Numbered from the stretch's first letter, positions 44,564 through 54,467 are shown. The stretch is 64,000 nt of DNA from Microbacterium sp. SLBN-154 (GCF_006715565.1 NZ_VFNL01000001.1:1426001-1490000); one strand, 5' to 3'. Program-made: numbers and translations. Notes: generated by a model from the sequence alone, not told the origin.

Positions 44564-46296
44564 CTCCCCTCGATCTGCGCGAGGAGGGCGCGCGCACCCG
44601 CGGCGATGGCCGTGACCTGTGCGGCGGCGTCGGCGGCCGATGATCCGCGCACGTCCAGGTAGAGCTTCAGCTTCGGCTCCGTCCCGCTCGGGCGCACGAT
44701 GACCCGGGCGCCCTGGGCGAGCCACAGTCTCAGCACATCGCCGGGCGGCAGGTCGCCGACGCCCCGGCTGAGGTCTTCGAACCGCTCGACGGCGACCGTG
44801 CCGATCCGGGGCGGAGGGTCGGCGCGGAGCGCCGCCATCACCCGGTCGATCGCCGAGAGGTCATCGACCCGCACCGAGATCTGGTCGCTGGCGAAGAACC
44901 CGAAGGTCTCATCGAACTCGCGCAGCACGTCGGCCAGTGTGCGCCCCTCGGCGCGCGCGTCGGCGACGATGCCGAGCAGGGCGATCGCGGCCGAGATCCC
45001 GTCCTTGTCGCGCACCGTCTCGGGGTTGACGAGGTATCCGAGGGCCTCCTCGAAGCCGTAGACGATGCCGGGCGCGCGCGAGATCCACTTGAAACCCGTG
45101 AGCGTCGCGTGGAAGTCGAGGCCGTAGTGGTGGGCGACGGCTTCGAGCCCGGGGGAGGAGACGAGAGAGCACGCGAGGGATGCCGCGGGCCCGCGCCCTG
45201 CGTCGGCCGCCGCCGCATCGGCCACCGCCGCACGGGCGGCACGCCAACCGAGCAGCAGTCCGACCTGGTTGCCGGTGAGCCGCCGCCAGCCGCCCTCGGC
45301 GGCCGGGTCGGGCACGGCGACTGCGAGCCGATCGGCGTCGGGGTCGTTCGCCACGACCAGTTCCGCACCTGAGACGCGCGCGGTCTCGAAGGCCAGGTCC
45401 ATCGCCCCGGGCTCTTCGGGGTTGGGGAAGGCCACGGTGGGGAAGCGCCCGTCGGGGGTGGTCTGCTGCTCGACGAGGATCGGCTCCGGGTAGCCCGCCG
45501 CAGCGACGATCTTCGACAGCGTCTCCCAGCCCACGCCGTGCATCGCGGTGTAGACCCAGCGCAGTCCGGCCGCAGCGGGCCCGGCCGGCGCGACCCGCGC
45601 GGTCGCGGCGACGTAGGCGTCGACGACGGCCTCGTCGGCGAGCTCCCAGGCATCCGACCGTGGCAGCTCGTCGACCCGCTGGGTGTCGGCCACGCGCTGG
45701 ATCTCGGCGGCGATGAGCGCGTCGGCGGGCGCGACGATCTGCGACCCGCCGTGCACCCCTCCGAGGTACACCTTGTAGCCGTTGTCGTTCGGCGGGTTGT
45801 GGCTCGCCGTGACCATGACGCCCGCGTGGGCGCCGAGGTGGCGTACGGCGAAGGCGAGCACAGGAGTCGGGAGAAGTCGGGGGAGGACGGCCACGCGCAG
45901 TCCCATGCCCGCCATGATCTCGGCGGAGTCGCGCGCGAAGACGTCGGAATTCCGACGCCCGTCGTAACCGATCACGACGAGCGGGGCGCCGTCTCCGGCT
46001 CCCGTTCCGATCTCGCCGGCCCGCGCCAGCACATACGCCCCGAGCCCGGCCGCCGCCTGCGAGACCAGCACCCGGTTCATCCGATTGCTGCCCGCTCCCA
46101 GTTCACCGCGCAGGCCCGCGGTGCCGAAGGCCAGGCGCGCGGTGAAGCGGTCGTTCAGTTCGGCGGCCGCGGCCTCGTCTCCGGCCTCCGCGCGCGTGAT
46201 CAGGTCATCGAGCTCGGCGCGGGTCTCGTCATCGGGATCCTGGTCGCGCCAGGCGCGCGCCAGCGCGATCTCGTCCGATCCCACCGGTGCGGTCAC
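44560..46296 (-). CDS. Phosphoglucomutase/phosphomannomutase family enzyme (PgcA type)
   Basis: This 578-residue alpha-D-phosphohexomutase has the phosphoserine loop VMVTASHNPPNDNGYKVY, the metal site VANDPDADRLAVAV, the sugar-binding GFEEALGY and the phosphate-binding RPSGTEPKLKLYLD. The family interconverts sugar 1- and 6-phosphates. The gene overlaps the purine nucleoside phosphorylase gene by 4 bp, so a phosphopentomutase role on ribose 1-phosphate is likely in this context, as seen for PgcA-type mutases next to nucleoside genes. The sequence does not decide between hexose and pentose. Confidence 0.88.
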   Translation of the reverse strand: MTAPVGSDEIALARAWRDQDPDDETRAELDDLITRAEAGDEAAAAELNDRFTARLAFGTAGLRGELGAGSNRMNRVLVSQAAAGLGAYVLARAGEIGTGAGDGAPLVVIGYDGRRNSDVFARDSAEIMAGMGLRVAVLPRLLPTPVLAFAVRHLGAHAGVMVTASHNPPNDNGYKVYLGGVHGGSQIVAPADALIAAEIQRVADTQRVDELPRSDAWELADEAVVDAYVAATARVAPAGPAAAGLRWVYTAMHGVGWETLSKIVAAAGYPEPILVEQQTTPDGRFPTVAFPNPEEPGAMDLAFETARVSGAELVVANDPDADRLAVAVPDPAAEGGWRRLTGNQVGLLLGWRAARAAVADAAAADAGRGPAASLACSLVSSPGLEAVAHHYGLDFHATLTGFKWISRAPGIVYGFEEALGYLVNPETVRDKDGISAAIALLGIVADARAEGRTLADVLREFDETFGFFASDQISVRVDDLSAIDRVMAALRADPPPRIGTVAVERFEDLSRGVGDLPPGDVLRLWLAQGARVIVRPSGTEPKLKLYLDVRGSSAADAAAQVTAIAAGARALLAQIEGR

Positions 46297-47126
46297 AGCT
46301 TCTCCACCACCCGGGCGAGGAGGGAGGAGATCACCGGCTCGGCGTCGCGTCCGGCCTCGAGGACCTCTTCGTGGCTGAGCGGCGTGGTCTGGATGCCCGC
46401 CGCGAGATTGGTGATGAGCGAGAACCCGAGGATCTCCATCCCGGCCTGACGTGCCGCGATCGCCTCGAGGGCGGTGGACATGCCGACGATGTCAGCGCCG
46501 ATGCGCTCGGCCATCCGGACTTCTGCGGGGGTCTCGTAATGCGGCCCCCGGAACTGGCAGTACACGCCCTCGTCGAGTGTCGGGTCGACCGACCGTGCGA
46601 TCTCGCGCAGGCGCGCGGAGTACAGGTCGGTGAGGTCGATGAAGGTCGCGCCTTCGAGCGGCGAGGCGGCCGTGAGGTTGATGTGGTCGCTGATGAGCAC
46701 CGGCTGCCCCGGATGCCAGCTGCGGCGGATGCCGCCGGCGCCGTTGGTGAGGACCATGATCCGGGCGCCGGTCGCGGCGGCGGTCCGCACGCTGTGGACG
46801 ACCCGGCGCACCCCGTGGCCCTCGTAGAAGTGCGTGCGCGCGCCGATGACGAGCACCCGGCGGCCGGCCGGGGTGAGGATGCTGCGGATCGTGCCCACGT
46901 GACCCTCCAGCGCCGGACGGCTGAAACCGGTCACCTCGGTGGCGGGGAAGGTCGCGACGGTCTCGCCGATCAGATCGGCGGCCTTGCCCCACCCGCTTCC
47001 GAGGGTGAGGGCGATGTCGTGGTGATCCACTCCCGTGAGGCGGGCGATGTCGTCGGCCGCCTGGGCGGCGACGGCGAACGGATCGGCGTTCGGGTCGTCG
47101 AGCGGATGGTCGCTGGGTCGATGCAT
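46293..47126 (-). CDS. punA: Purine nucleoside phosphorylase
   Basis: This 277-residue trimeric-type phosphorylase splits inosine and guanosine with phosphate. Signatures are LTLGSGWGKAAD, RTHFYEGHG, VLTNGAGGIRRSW, YCQFRGPHYETPAEVRM and GMSTALEAIAARQAG. It complements the adenosine deaminase upstream in the window, whose inosine product it can use, and is coupled to the mutase gene. The ATG at 47126 begins MHRPSDHPLDDPN. Confidence 0.95.
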   Translation of the reverse strand: MHRPSDHPLDDPNADPFAVAAQAADDIARLTGVDHHDIALTLGSGWGKAADLIGETVATFPATEVTGFSRPALEGHVGTIRSILTPAGRRVLVIGARTHFYEGHGVRRVVHSVRTAAATGARIMVLTNGAGGIRRSWHPGQPVLISDHINLTAASPLEGATFIDLTDLYSARLREIARSVDPTLDEGVYCQFRGPHYETPAEVRMAERIGADIVGMSTALEAIAARQAGMEILGFSLITNLAAGIQTTPLSHEEVLEAGRDAEPVISSLLARVVEKL

Positions 47127-47207
47127 GAGATCACGATACGGACCAGATCCGACACCCTGCCACCGCAGCGCCCGCGGGCGAGGGCCCGCGGCTGTTTGAA
47201 TGGAGGT

Positions 47208-48662
47208 ATGTCGTTGAGCTTCGAGCGGACCCAGACCGTGGCGATCCTGGGCGGCGGTCCCGGCGGGTACGAGGCGGCCCTGGCAGCCGCTCAGCTGGGC
47301 GCCGAGGTGACCCTCGTCGAGCGCGCCGGCGTCGGCGGGTCGGCCGTGATCACCGATGTCGTGCCCTCCAAGACGCTCATCGCCACGGCCGACGCCGCCG
47401 TGGCGATCTCGGAGGCGAGCGATCTGGGCGTGCAGCTGTTCGCCCGAGGCGAGGCGGGCAAGCCCCTCAAGCCCGAGATCGCGATCAACCTGGCCGCGGT
47501 GAACAAGCGGGTGCTCTCGCTCGCGCGCCAGCAGTCCGACGACATGCGGGCGTCGCTGGTCGAAGCCGGGGTGCGCATCATCTCCGGCCACGGACGCCTC
47601 GAGGGACGCAACGAGGTCATCGTCTCCACCGACATCGGCGGCACCGATTTCGATCGGGTGGAGGCAGACACCCTCGTCGTGTCGGTCGGCGCCTCGCCCC
47701 GTCAGCTCCCCAGTGCCAAGCCCGACGGGCAGCGCATCCTGACATGGACGCAGCTCTACGGCATGAACACCCTCCCCGCCCACCTCATCGTCGTGGGATC
47801 GGGGGTGACGGGGGCCGAGTTCGCCTCGGCGTACATGAACCTCGGAGCCCAGGTAACCCTCATCTCCAGCCGCGACCAGGTGCTCCCGGGGGAGGACGCC
47901 GACGCCGCGAGCGTTCTGGAGAAGGTGTTCAAGCGCGGCGGCATGACCGTGCTGTCGCGGTGCCGCGCGGAAAGCGTGGAGAACACCGGCGACGGCGTCC
48001 GGGTCACCCTCGGCGACGGCCGGGTGGTCGAGGGGAGCCACTGCCTCATGGCCGTCGGCGCCATCCCGAACACGGCGGGCATCGGCCTGGAGGAGGCCGG
48101 GGTGCAGATGACCGACTCCGGTCACATCCAGGTCAATCGGGTCGCACGCACGAGCGTGCCGAACATCTACGCGGCGGGCGACTGCACCACCTTCGTGCCG
48201 CTGGCGTCGGTCGCCTCGATGCAGGGCCGCACCGCCGTCTTCCACGCCCTCGGCGATGTGGTGATCCCGCTCGAGCAGCGCCGCATCACCTCGAACATCT
48301 TCACCGCTCCCGAGATCGCCACCATCGGCTTCCAGGAGAAGGATGTCACCTCCGGCGCCATCGACGGACAGGTGCTGAAGCTCCCCCTGTCGGCCAATCC
48401 GCGGGCGAAGATGATGGGTGTGCGCGACGGGTTCGTCAAGCTCATCGCCCGTCGCGGCAGCGGCACCGTCATCGGCGGGGTCATCGTCGCCCCGCGGGCG
48501 TCGGAGCTGATCTACCCGATCGCGATCGCCGTGGAGCGCCGCCTCACCGTCGATCAGGTCTCGCGGGTGTTCGCGGTCTACCCCTCGCTGTCGGGGAGCA
48601 TCACCGACGCCGCGCGGGCCATGCACATCGTCGACCGCCCGATGGATGCCGCCCAGGTCTGA
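47208..48662 (+). CDS. LpdA-like NAD(P)H-quinone dehydrogenase
   Basis: This 484-residue flavoprotein has the lipoamide-dehydrogenase fold: AILGGGPGGYEAALAAAQLGA for FAD, VVGSGVTGAEFASAYMNLGA for NAD(P), NIYAAGDCT and a C-terminal dimerisation domain. The redox CxxxxC pair of true lipoamide dehydrogenases is missing (the segment reads GVGGSAVITDVVPSKTL), as in mycobacterial LpdA, a quinone reductase. GGAGG is only one base from the ATG, so TTG at 47214, seven bases away, may be the true start. It is divergent from the phosphorylase. Confidence 0.88.
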   Translation: MSLSFERTQTVAILGGGPGGYEAALAAAQLGAEVTLVERAGVGGSAVITDVVPSKTLIATADAAVAISEASDLGVQLFARGEAGKPLKPEIAINLAAVNKRVLSLARQQSDDMRASLVEAGVRIISGHGRLEGRNEVIVSTDIGGTDFDRVEADTLVVSVGASPRQLPSAKPDGQRILTWTQLYGMNTLPAHLIVVGSGVTGAEFASAYMNLGAQVTLISSRDQVLPGEDADAASVLEKVFKRGGMTVLSRCRAESVENTGDGVRVTLGDGRVVEGSHCLMAVGAIPNTAGIGLEEAGVQMTDSGHIQVNRVARTSVPNIYAAGDCTTFVPLASVASMQGRTAVFHALGDVVIPLEQRRITSNIFTAPEIATIGFQEKDVTSGAIDGQVLKLPLSANPRAKMMGVRDGFVKLIARRGSGTVIGGVIVAPRASELIYPIAIAVERRLTVDQVSRVFAVYPSLSGSITDAARAMHIVDRPMDAAQV

Positions 48663-48693
48663 CCCGCACGGCGGGACGCGGTCCCGTCCGCCC

Positions 48694-48725
48694 GGTCGTC
48701 GAACGAGCGCAGCGAGACGAAACGC
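48694..48725. repeat. Short GAGCGCAGCGAGACGAAACG-type repeat
   Basis: The sequence GAACGAGCGCAGCGAGACGA, extended on both sides, matches a motif I remember as widely scattered in intergenic regions of Microbacteriaceae. It lies between the LpdA-like and esterase genes. Only one copy is seen in this window, so the repeat call rests on recall and should be checked. Confidence 0.4.
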
Positions 48726-48750
48726 CCCCGCGCGCCTCTAGACTGCCCCC

Positions 48751-49872
48751 GTGCCGATCAATCCCGCGGCGCGCTCGGCGCCCGGCGCCGACGCCGCCCC
48801 CGCAGCATCCCGCCCGATCGATCCCGCGCTGCTGACGATCCCCGACGGCGCGGTGGATGTCACCGTCGTCCGCGAGATCGACGGACTCAGCTACATCGAC
48901 CCGGATGACCCGGCCATGCCCTCCTACCGGGTGATCGCCAACAACCGCCAGCCGGTGGCGCTGCGCGACATGATGATCCTCCCGGTCCGAACGGGCTACA
49001 TCGGTCAGGACCGGATCAAGCCCGATCCCGCGCTGGTGCCTCCGACCGGCGCCGAGGCGGTGCCCGACGTCGACGTCGACACCGTGTACCTGCCCGTCCG
49101 CGACGGGGTCGCCTCCGCCCTGGTCTACCGCCCCCAGGGTGTCGCCCCCGATGACGCGCTCGGCGTCATCCTGTATGTCCACGGCGGCGGGTTCACCGTC
49201 GGCTCGGCCGCCGACACCGACTACATCACGCGGCGGTTGGCGAAGGACAATGGGGTGATCGTGGTCTCGGCCAACTACCGGCTGGCGCCGGAGTACCCCT
49301 TCCCCACCCCGCTGGACGACGTCGCCGACCTCTACGCGTGGCTGCGCACGGATGCGCACCGGCTCGGCGGTGACCCGGCATGGGTGGCGGTGGCGGGCGA
49401 CTCGGCGGGGTCGAACTTCGCTGCCGCGCTGCCCCTCCTCGCGCGCGAGCGCGGACTCGCCGTCCCCGACGCGGTGCTGATGTACGGCGCCTTCGTCGAT
49501 TTCGCCCAGGAGCGGTGGCCCTCGTTCCAGGCGCAGGCGCCGCGGGGGATCGTCTACGACAGCGCGTTCTTCGGGTTCATCCGGGGGGCCTACCTGCCGA
49601 CGACGCCCTGGACCGACCCCCTCGCGAGCCCCATCTACGGCGACCTCGCCGGTTACCCTCCCACCTTCCTCGCCACCGGGACCCACGACCCGATCGTGGA
49701 TTCGGCCAAGGCGTTCGCCCAGGCGCTCGCCGCCGAAGGCGTCGCCGTCGACGGCTACTTCCCGGAGGGGATGCCGCACGGGTTCTACTTCTTCCCCGGC
49801 GTCCAGGTGCCCGAGGGCGACGTGGCGTTCGAGCGCACGGCCGCCTTCCTCGCCCGCCTTCGCGCGGGATAG
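48751..49872 (+). CDS. Alpha/beta hydrolase, HSL-type esterase
   Basis: This 373-residue esterase belongs to the hormone-sensitive-lipase family. The oxyanion motif is YVHGGGFTVGS and the nucleophile elbow is AGDSAGSNFAAAL. ATGTHDPIVDSAK carries the acid and GMPHGFYF the histidine. About 110 N-terminal residues form a cap-like extension. The start is GTG at 48751. Acyl-ester substrates are expected; which one is unknown. Confidence 0.87.
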   Translation: MPINPAARSAPGADAAPAASRPIDPALLTIPDGAVDVTVVREIDGLSYIDPDDPAMPSYRVIANNRQPVALRDMMILPVRTGYIGQDRIKPDPALVPPTGAEAVPDVDVDTVYLPVRDGVASALVYRPQGVAPDDALGVILYVHGGGFTVGSAADTDYITRRLAKDNGVIVVSANYRLAPEYPFPTPLDDVADLYAWLRTDAHRLGGDPAWVAVAGDSAGSNFAAALPLLARERGLAVPDAVLMYGAFVDFAQERWPSFQAQAPRGIVYDSAFFGFIRGAYLPTTPWTDPLASPIYGDLAGYPPTFLATGTHDPIVDSAKAFAQALAAEGVAVDGYFPEGMPHGFYFFPGVQVPEGDVAFERTAAFLARLRAG

Positions 49873-50585
49873 CGCGGCGCCACCCGTCGAAAAGTGCGGT
49901 TCGGGATGCCGCAGTGCAGCGTTTTTCGACGGTTCGCGGAGCGGCGAACGCTGCCCATTCGACGGGGCGGAGCGGGCCCTTCGCGACCGGTCGAAAAGTG
50001 CGGTTCGGGATGCGGTCGTGCAGCGTTTTTCGACGGGTAGTGGCCCGGTCGCGACAGAAGCTGGCGGGTCGCGGCGCGGCCGCGACGCGGCTCGACGAAC
50101 CCGGAATCCGTCCCTGCAAACTCGACGAGTGGAGCGCTTGTTTCGCGACCCGTCAATAAGTGCGGTTCGGGATGCCGCCGGGCAGCGTTTTTCGACGGGT
50201 CGCGGAGCGGCCGCGACACAGCTCGACGAACCCGGAATCGGTCGCTGCAAACTCGACGACGCGAAGCGCTTGTTTCGCGACCCGTCAATAAGTGCGGTTC
50301 GGGATGCCGTCGTGCAGCGTTTTTTGACGGGTCGTGGCCCGGGCGCGACAGAAGTCGACGGGTCGCGGAGCGGCCGCGACACAGCTCGACGAACCCGGAA
50401 TCGGTCGCTGCAAACTCGACGACGCGAAGCGCTCGTTTCGCGACCCGTCAAAAAGCGCCGTTCGGGATGACGCCGGGCAGCGTTTTTTGACGGGTCGTGG
50501 CCCGGGCGCGACAGAAGTTGACGGGTCGCGGAGGGGCCGAGGCACGGCGCGGACGCGCGACGCGCGCGCGCCCCGCGCGAGCGGG
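49873..50585. other. Repeat-filled spacer between esterase and biotin carboxylase genes
   Basis: This 713-bp stretch has no credible gene. Almost all of it (49883-50545) is the interspersed hairpin array described separately. The apparent open frames on both strands translate the repeats into arginine-rich shadows. Confidence 0.65.
49883..50545. repeat. Array of five hairpin elements with repeated spacers
   Basis: Five copies of a 51-57-bp hairpin lie at 49883-49933, 49985-50038, 50146-50202, 50278-50334 and 50441-50497. The best copies start CGACCCGTCAATAAGTGCGG or CGACCCGTCAAAAAGCGCCG and end GCGTTTTTTGACGGGTCG, so their ends pair. Spacers of two recurring types lie between: one containing CTCGACGAACCCGGAATC and CTGCAAACTCGACGA (three copies), the other GGCCCGGGCGCGACAGAAG (three copies). 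The copies differ in a few bases and get closer to consensus toward the right. Confidence 0.85.
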
Positions 50586-52355
50586 CTACGCGATCGTCAG
50601 GAGCTGGTGACCGGCCGCGACGGTCGTGCCGGGATCGGCGTTGATGGCGCCGACGGTGCCGTCCTTATGGGCCTGGATGGGCTGCTCCATCTTCATGGCC
50701 TCGAGCACCACGACGAGGTCGCCCTTGACGACCTGCTGCCCCTCCGCCACGGCGACCTTCACGATCGTCGCCTGCATCGGCGCCTTCACCGCGTCGCCCG
50801 AAGCGCCCGCGACGGCCGAGGCGGTGTGAGAGCGCCGCGAGGGCGGCACGGCTGCCGGACGACCGGCCGTGTGCGAGGCGGTGGTGGCGACCCGGTCGGG
50901 GAGGCTGACCTCGAGACGCTTTCCGGCGACCTCGACAACGACGGTGTGGCGGCCCTCGCCGGCGGCGGGAGCGTCGAGCTCGCCGTCCCACGGCGGGATG
51001 TCATTGTCGAACTCGGTCTCGATCCACCTGGTGTACACGCCGAACACGCCGTCCTCGGCGGTGAAGGCGGGGTCGCGGACGACCTTGCGGTGGAACGGCA
51101 GGACGGTGGGGAGTCCCGCCACCTCGAACTCGTCCAGCGCCCGCCGCGCGCGCTCGAGCGCCTCCGCGCGGTCGCGGCCGGTGACGATGATCTTCGCAAG
51201 CAGCGAGTCGAACGCCCCCGACACGCTGTCACCGGCGGTGACACCGGAGTCCAGCCGCAGGCCGGGACCGCCGAATGTCTTGAAGACGTGGATGGGCCCC
51301 GGCTGGGGGAGGAAGCCGCGCCCCGGGTCTTCGCCGTTGATGCGGAACTCGATCGAGTGGCCCACCGGCGCCGGGTCGCCGTAGCCGAGCTCTTCGCCCT
51401 CGGCGAGACGGAACTGCTCGCGCACGAGGTCGAGCCCGGTCACCTCCTCGGAAACGGGGTGCTCCACCTGGAGCCGGGTGTTGACCTCGAGGAAGGAGAT
51501 GGTGCCGTCGGCACCGATCAGGAACTCGCATGTTCCCGCGCCGAGATAGCCCACCTCACGGAGGATGGCCTTGGAGGCGTCGTAGAGGATACGGTTCTGC
51601 TCTTCGGTGAGGAACGGTGCCGGTGCCTCTTCGACGAGCTTCTGGTGGCGGCGCTGGAGCGAGCAGTCGCGTGTGGAGACGACCACGACGTTGCCCGCGC
51701 TGTCGGCGAGACACTGGGTCTCGACGTGCCGGGGCTTGTCGAGGTACTTCTCCACGAAGCACTCGCCGCGGCCGAAGGCCGCGATCGCCTCGCGGGTCGC
51801 CGACTCGAACATCTCCGGCACCTCGTCGAGGGTGCGCGCGACCTTCAGACCCCGCCCGCCCCCGCCGTAGGCGGCCTTGATCGCGATGGGAAGCCCGACC
51901 GCCTCGGCGAAGGCCACGACCTCGTCCGCGCCCGCGACCGGCCCCGGGGTGCCGGGAGCCAGGGGGGCGCCGACCTTCTCCGCGACGGCGCGCGCGGTGA
52001 CCTTGTCGCCCAGCGCCTCGATCGCCTCGGGCGAGGGGCCGATCCACACCAGGCCCGCGGCGATGACGGCCCGGGCGAAGTCGGCGTTCTCGGCGAGGAA
52101 GCCGTAGCCGGGGTGCACCGCGTCGGCGCCGGAGCGGCGGGCGATCGAGAGGATCTTCTCGATCGACAGGTACGTCTCGGCGCTCGTGGAGCCCTCGAGG
52201 GCGTACGCCTCGTCGGCGAGACGGGCGTGGAGGGCGTCGCGATCCTGGTCGGCGTAGACGGCGACCGACGCCTTCCCGGCGTCGCGGGCGGCACGGATGA
52301 CGCGGACGGCGATCTCGCCGCGGTTCGCGATGAGCACCTTGGCGATTCGAGGCAT
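50586..52355 (-). CDS. accA3: Acyl-CoA carboxylase alpha subunit (biotin carboxylase + BCCP)
   Basis: This 589-residue protein carboxylates its own biotin with bicarbonate and ATP. The biotin carboxylase domain (about 1-450) has [17 protein letters not shown], the ATP-grasp loop [11 protein letters not shown] and [16 protein letters not shown] linker follows, then a biotin carrier domain with the biotinyl lysine in [11 protein letters not shown]. Its partners AccD and AccE and the biotin ligase BirA lie 5-11 kb to the right. The ATG at 52355 begins [16 protein letters not shown]. Confidence 0.95.
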   Translation of the reverse strand: MPRIAKVLIANRGEIAVRVIRAARDAGKASVAVYADQDRDALHARLADEAYALEGSTSAETYLSIEKILSIARRSGADAVHPGYGFLAENADFARAVIAAGLVWIGPSPEAIEALGDKVTARAVAEKVGAPLAPGTPGPVAGADEVVAFAEAVGLPIAIKAAYGGGGRGLKVARTLDEVPEMFESATREAIAAFGRGECFVEKYLDKPRHVETQCLADSAGNVVVVSTRDCSLQRRHQKLVEEAPAPFLTEEQNRILYDASKAILREVGYLGAGTCEFLIGADGTISFLEVNTRLQVEHPVSEEVTGLDLVREQFRLAEGEELGYGDPAPVGHSIEFRINGEDPGRGFLPQPGPIHVFKTFGGPGLRLDSGVTAGDSVSGAFDSLLAKIIVTGRDRAEALERARRALDEFEVAGLPTVLPFHRKVVRDPAFTAEDGVFGVYTRWIETEFDNDIPPWDGELDAPAAGEGRHTVVVEVAGKRLEVSLPDRVATTASHTAGRPAAVPPSRRSHTASAVAGASGDAVKAPMQATIVKVAVAEGQQVVKGDLVVVLEAMKMEQPIQAHKDGTVGAINADPGTTVAAGHQLLTIA

Positions 52356-52448
52356 GGAGGCCAGCCTACCCACGCGGATGCTCGGTCATTTGACTGGTTC
52401 GTACAAGAACCGGGAAGAAACGTGGGCGTCCAACCACAACTCGCCGCG

Positions 52449-53099
52449 TCAGTCGGACGTCCCCCAGAGCGAGGTCCAGGCGACGCCGTGGCGCGTGATC
52501 AGGCGTCGAAGGGTCGACAGCGACATCCCGACCACGGTCGACGGGTCGCCCTCGACCCGCTCGATGAAGGGTCCGCCCAGGCTGTCGACGGTGAAGGCGC
52601 CCGCGACCTGCAGCGGTTCCCCGGTGGCCACGTACGCGTCGATCTCGTCGTCGGTGACGTCGGCGGAGAAGCTCACCGACGCCTCGGCGACGGCGTGCTC
52701 CTCGTGCGCAGGCGCACCGGGGGCGATCCGGAACACGCTGTGCCCCGAGTGCAGCACGCCGGTGCGGCCGCGCATCGCGCGCCAGCGCGCGATCGCCACG
52801 TCGGGTTCGTAGGGCTTCCCGAGGATCTCGCCGTCGAGCTCGAACATCGAGTCGCCGCCGATCACCACACCGTCGAAGGCCGGATCCTCCGCGACCACGC
52901 GAGCCGCGACATCCGCCGCCTTCCGCCGCGCGAGCAGCAGGACGTGCTCCTGCGGACTGAGGGTGCGCCCTTCACCCGCCTCGACGGCCGCGATGACCTC
53001 TTCCTCGTCGACGTCGGGGGCGAGGGTCTCGGGCTTGATCCCGGCGCTGCGCAGCAACATGAGACGGGCGGGCGACGTCGAGGCGAGGAGCACACGCAT
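52449..53099 (-). CDS. maf: Maf-family nucleotide pyrophosphatase
   Basis: This 216-residue protein hydrolyses non-canonical or modified nucleoside triphosphates. It starts RVLLASTSPARLMLLRSAGI, contains VIGGDSMFELDGEILGKP and ends with GAFTVDSLGGPFIERVEGDPSTVVG, all Maf hallmarks. Maf genes commonly sit next to acyl-CoA carboxylase genes in actinobacteria, as here. The ATG at 53099 is set by the conserved N-terminus. Confidence 0.92.
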   Translation of the reverse strand: MRVLLASTSPARLMLLRSAGIKPETLAPDVDEEEVIAAVEAGEGRTLSPQEHVLLLARRKAADVAARVVAEDPAFDGVVIGGDSMFELDGEILGKPYEPDVAIARWRAMRGRTGVLHSGHSVFRIAPGAPAHEEHAVAEASVSFSADVTDDEIDAYVATGEPLQVAGAFTVDSLGGPFIERVEGDPSTVVGMSLSTLRRLITRHGVAWTSLWGTSD

Positions 53100-53150
53100 G
53101 ACACCCACGCTAGCGAGGGAGCGGCGCCGGTCGGTCATTAGGGTTGAGGG

Positions 53151-54458
53151 ATGGATGTCGGTGACCTGCTCGATCTCCGCATCGACGACGTCGCCCACGG
53201 TGGCGTCTTCGTCGCCCGCCACGGCGCGGGAGACGGGGAGCGGGGTCGGGTCGTCTTCGTGCCCGACACCCTGCCCGGCGAGACGGTCCGTGCGCGGCTC
53301 GTCGACACCTCGAAGAAGGCGTTCTGGCGGGCCGAGGTCGTCGAGGTCACCGAGGCCTCACCCGACCGACGCCCCCACATCTGGCCGCAGGCCGACCTGA
53401 CCACGCCCCCGGCCAACCGCCCTGGCGGCGCCGACTTCGGCCACATCGCCCTCGACGCGCAGCGTGCGCTGAAGAAGCGGGTGGTCCACGACGCGCTCCG
53501 CCGGATCGGAGGCGCGGAGCGAGAGGTCACGATGGCGCCGGCGGGCACCGCGGGTGGCGGAACGGAGACCCCGGATGCCACGCGCTGGCGCACCCGCGTC
53601 AGCCTCCACGTCGACGCCCGCGGCGCCGTGGGGCCCTACGCGGTGCGCAGTCACCGGGTGGTGGAGGTCACCGAGCTGCCGCTGGCGACGGCCGGGATCG
53701 AAGAGGCGGCGTCGTCGCTCGGACGCCTGCGACCGGGGCGGGTGGACCTCGTCCACCCCGCCGACGGGCGGGTGCGCGTCATCCCCCGCCCGGAGCGCAC
53801 GCGCCGCAGCCCGGCCGGCCACGCCGATCCGGCCGCCCACGAGGTGATCACCGAACACGTGGGCGGGCACGCGTTCCGCGTCGACGCCGGCGGCTTCTGG
53901 CAGGTTCATCGCCTGGCCGCCGAGACCCTCACCGATGTCGTCACGGGCGCACTGCGCCGGTCGGGCGCCTTCGATCCCGACGCCCTGCACCTCGACCTCT
54001 ACGGGGGTGTCGGTCTCTTCGCGGCGGCTCTGGGTGACCTCGGCGGCCCGCGCGTCCGGGCGATCAGCGTCGAGTCCGACCCCCGCGCCACCGGGCACGC
54101 CGCGCAGAACCTCGCCGCGTGGCCGGCCATGAGCGCCGAGACCGGTCGCGTCGACCGCTGGCTTCCCCGCTTCGCCGACGGGCTCGCGCGCGCCGACGCC
54201 GCGGCGCTGGCCCGCGGCACGATCCTCCTCGACCCGCCGCGCGCCGGCGCCGGGCGCGAGGTCGTCGACGCGGTCGCCGCGCTGACGCCCACCGCCGTGG
54301 TCTACGTCGCCTGCGACCCGGTCGCGCTCGCGCGCGACCTCCGCACCTTCCGCGACCACGGCTACGACACCGCCCTCATCGAGGCGATCGACCTGTTCCC
54401 CCACTCCCACCACGTCGAAGCGGTGGCGGTGCTCACCGGCGACGGGCGGCGTGGATAG
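53151..54458 (+). CDS. TrmA/RumA-type RNA (uracil-5-)-methyltransferase
   Basis: This 435-residue SAM-dependent enzyme methylates uracil in RNA. It has an N-terminal TRAM domain (about residues 1-65), the SAM-binding DLYGGVGLFAAALG and the catalytic ILLDPPRAGAGREVVDAV, followed by VVYVACDPVALARDLRTF. The cysteine of ACDP is the expected nucleophile region. The N-terminal iron-sulfur cysteine set of E. coli RumA is not evident. Whether tRNA or rRNA is the substrate is not known. Confidence 0.88.
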   Translation: MDVGDLLDLRIDDVAHGGVFVARHGAGDGERGRVVFVPDTLPGETVRARLVDTSKKAFWRAEVVEVTEASPDRRPHIWPQADLTTPPANRPGGADFGHIALDAQRALKKRVVHDALRRIGGAEREVTMAPAGTAGGGTETPDATRWRTRVSLHVDARGAVGPYAVRSHRVVEVTELPLATAGIEEAASSLGRLRPGRVDLVHPADGRVRVIPRPERTRRSPAGHADPAAHEVITEHVGGHAFRVDAGGFWQVHRLAAETLTDVVTGALRRSGAFDPDALHLDLYGGVGLFAAALGDLGGPRVRAISVESDPRATGHAAQNLAAWPAMSAETGRVDRWLPRFADGLARADAAALARGTILLDPPRAGAGREVVDAVAALTPTAVVYVACDPVALARDLRTFRDHGYDTALIEAIDLFPHSHHVEAVAVLTGDGRRG

Positions 54459-54467
54459 AGTGCTGAC

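Noticed and set aside
46293..48626. A 777-codon minus-strand frame joined to the purine nucleoside phosphorylase
   Set aside because: Only the last 277 codons (from 47126) encode the phosphorylase. The upstream part is antisense to the LpdA-like gene.
49883..50545. Possible CRISPR array
   Set aside because: Spacing is irregular, spacers recur, and the repeats are long hairpins. No cas genes are present in the window.
50334..53141. A 935-codon open frame on the plus strand
   Set aside because: It is antisense to the biotin carboxylase and Maf genes and begins in the repeat array. Long antisense frames are normal at this GC content, and its translation shows no domain.
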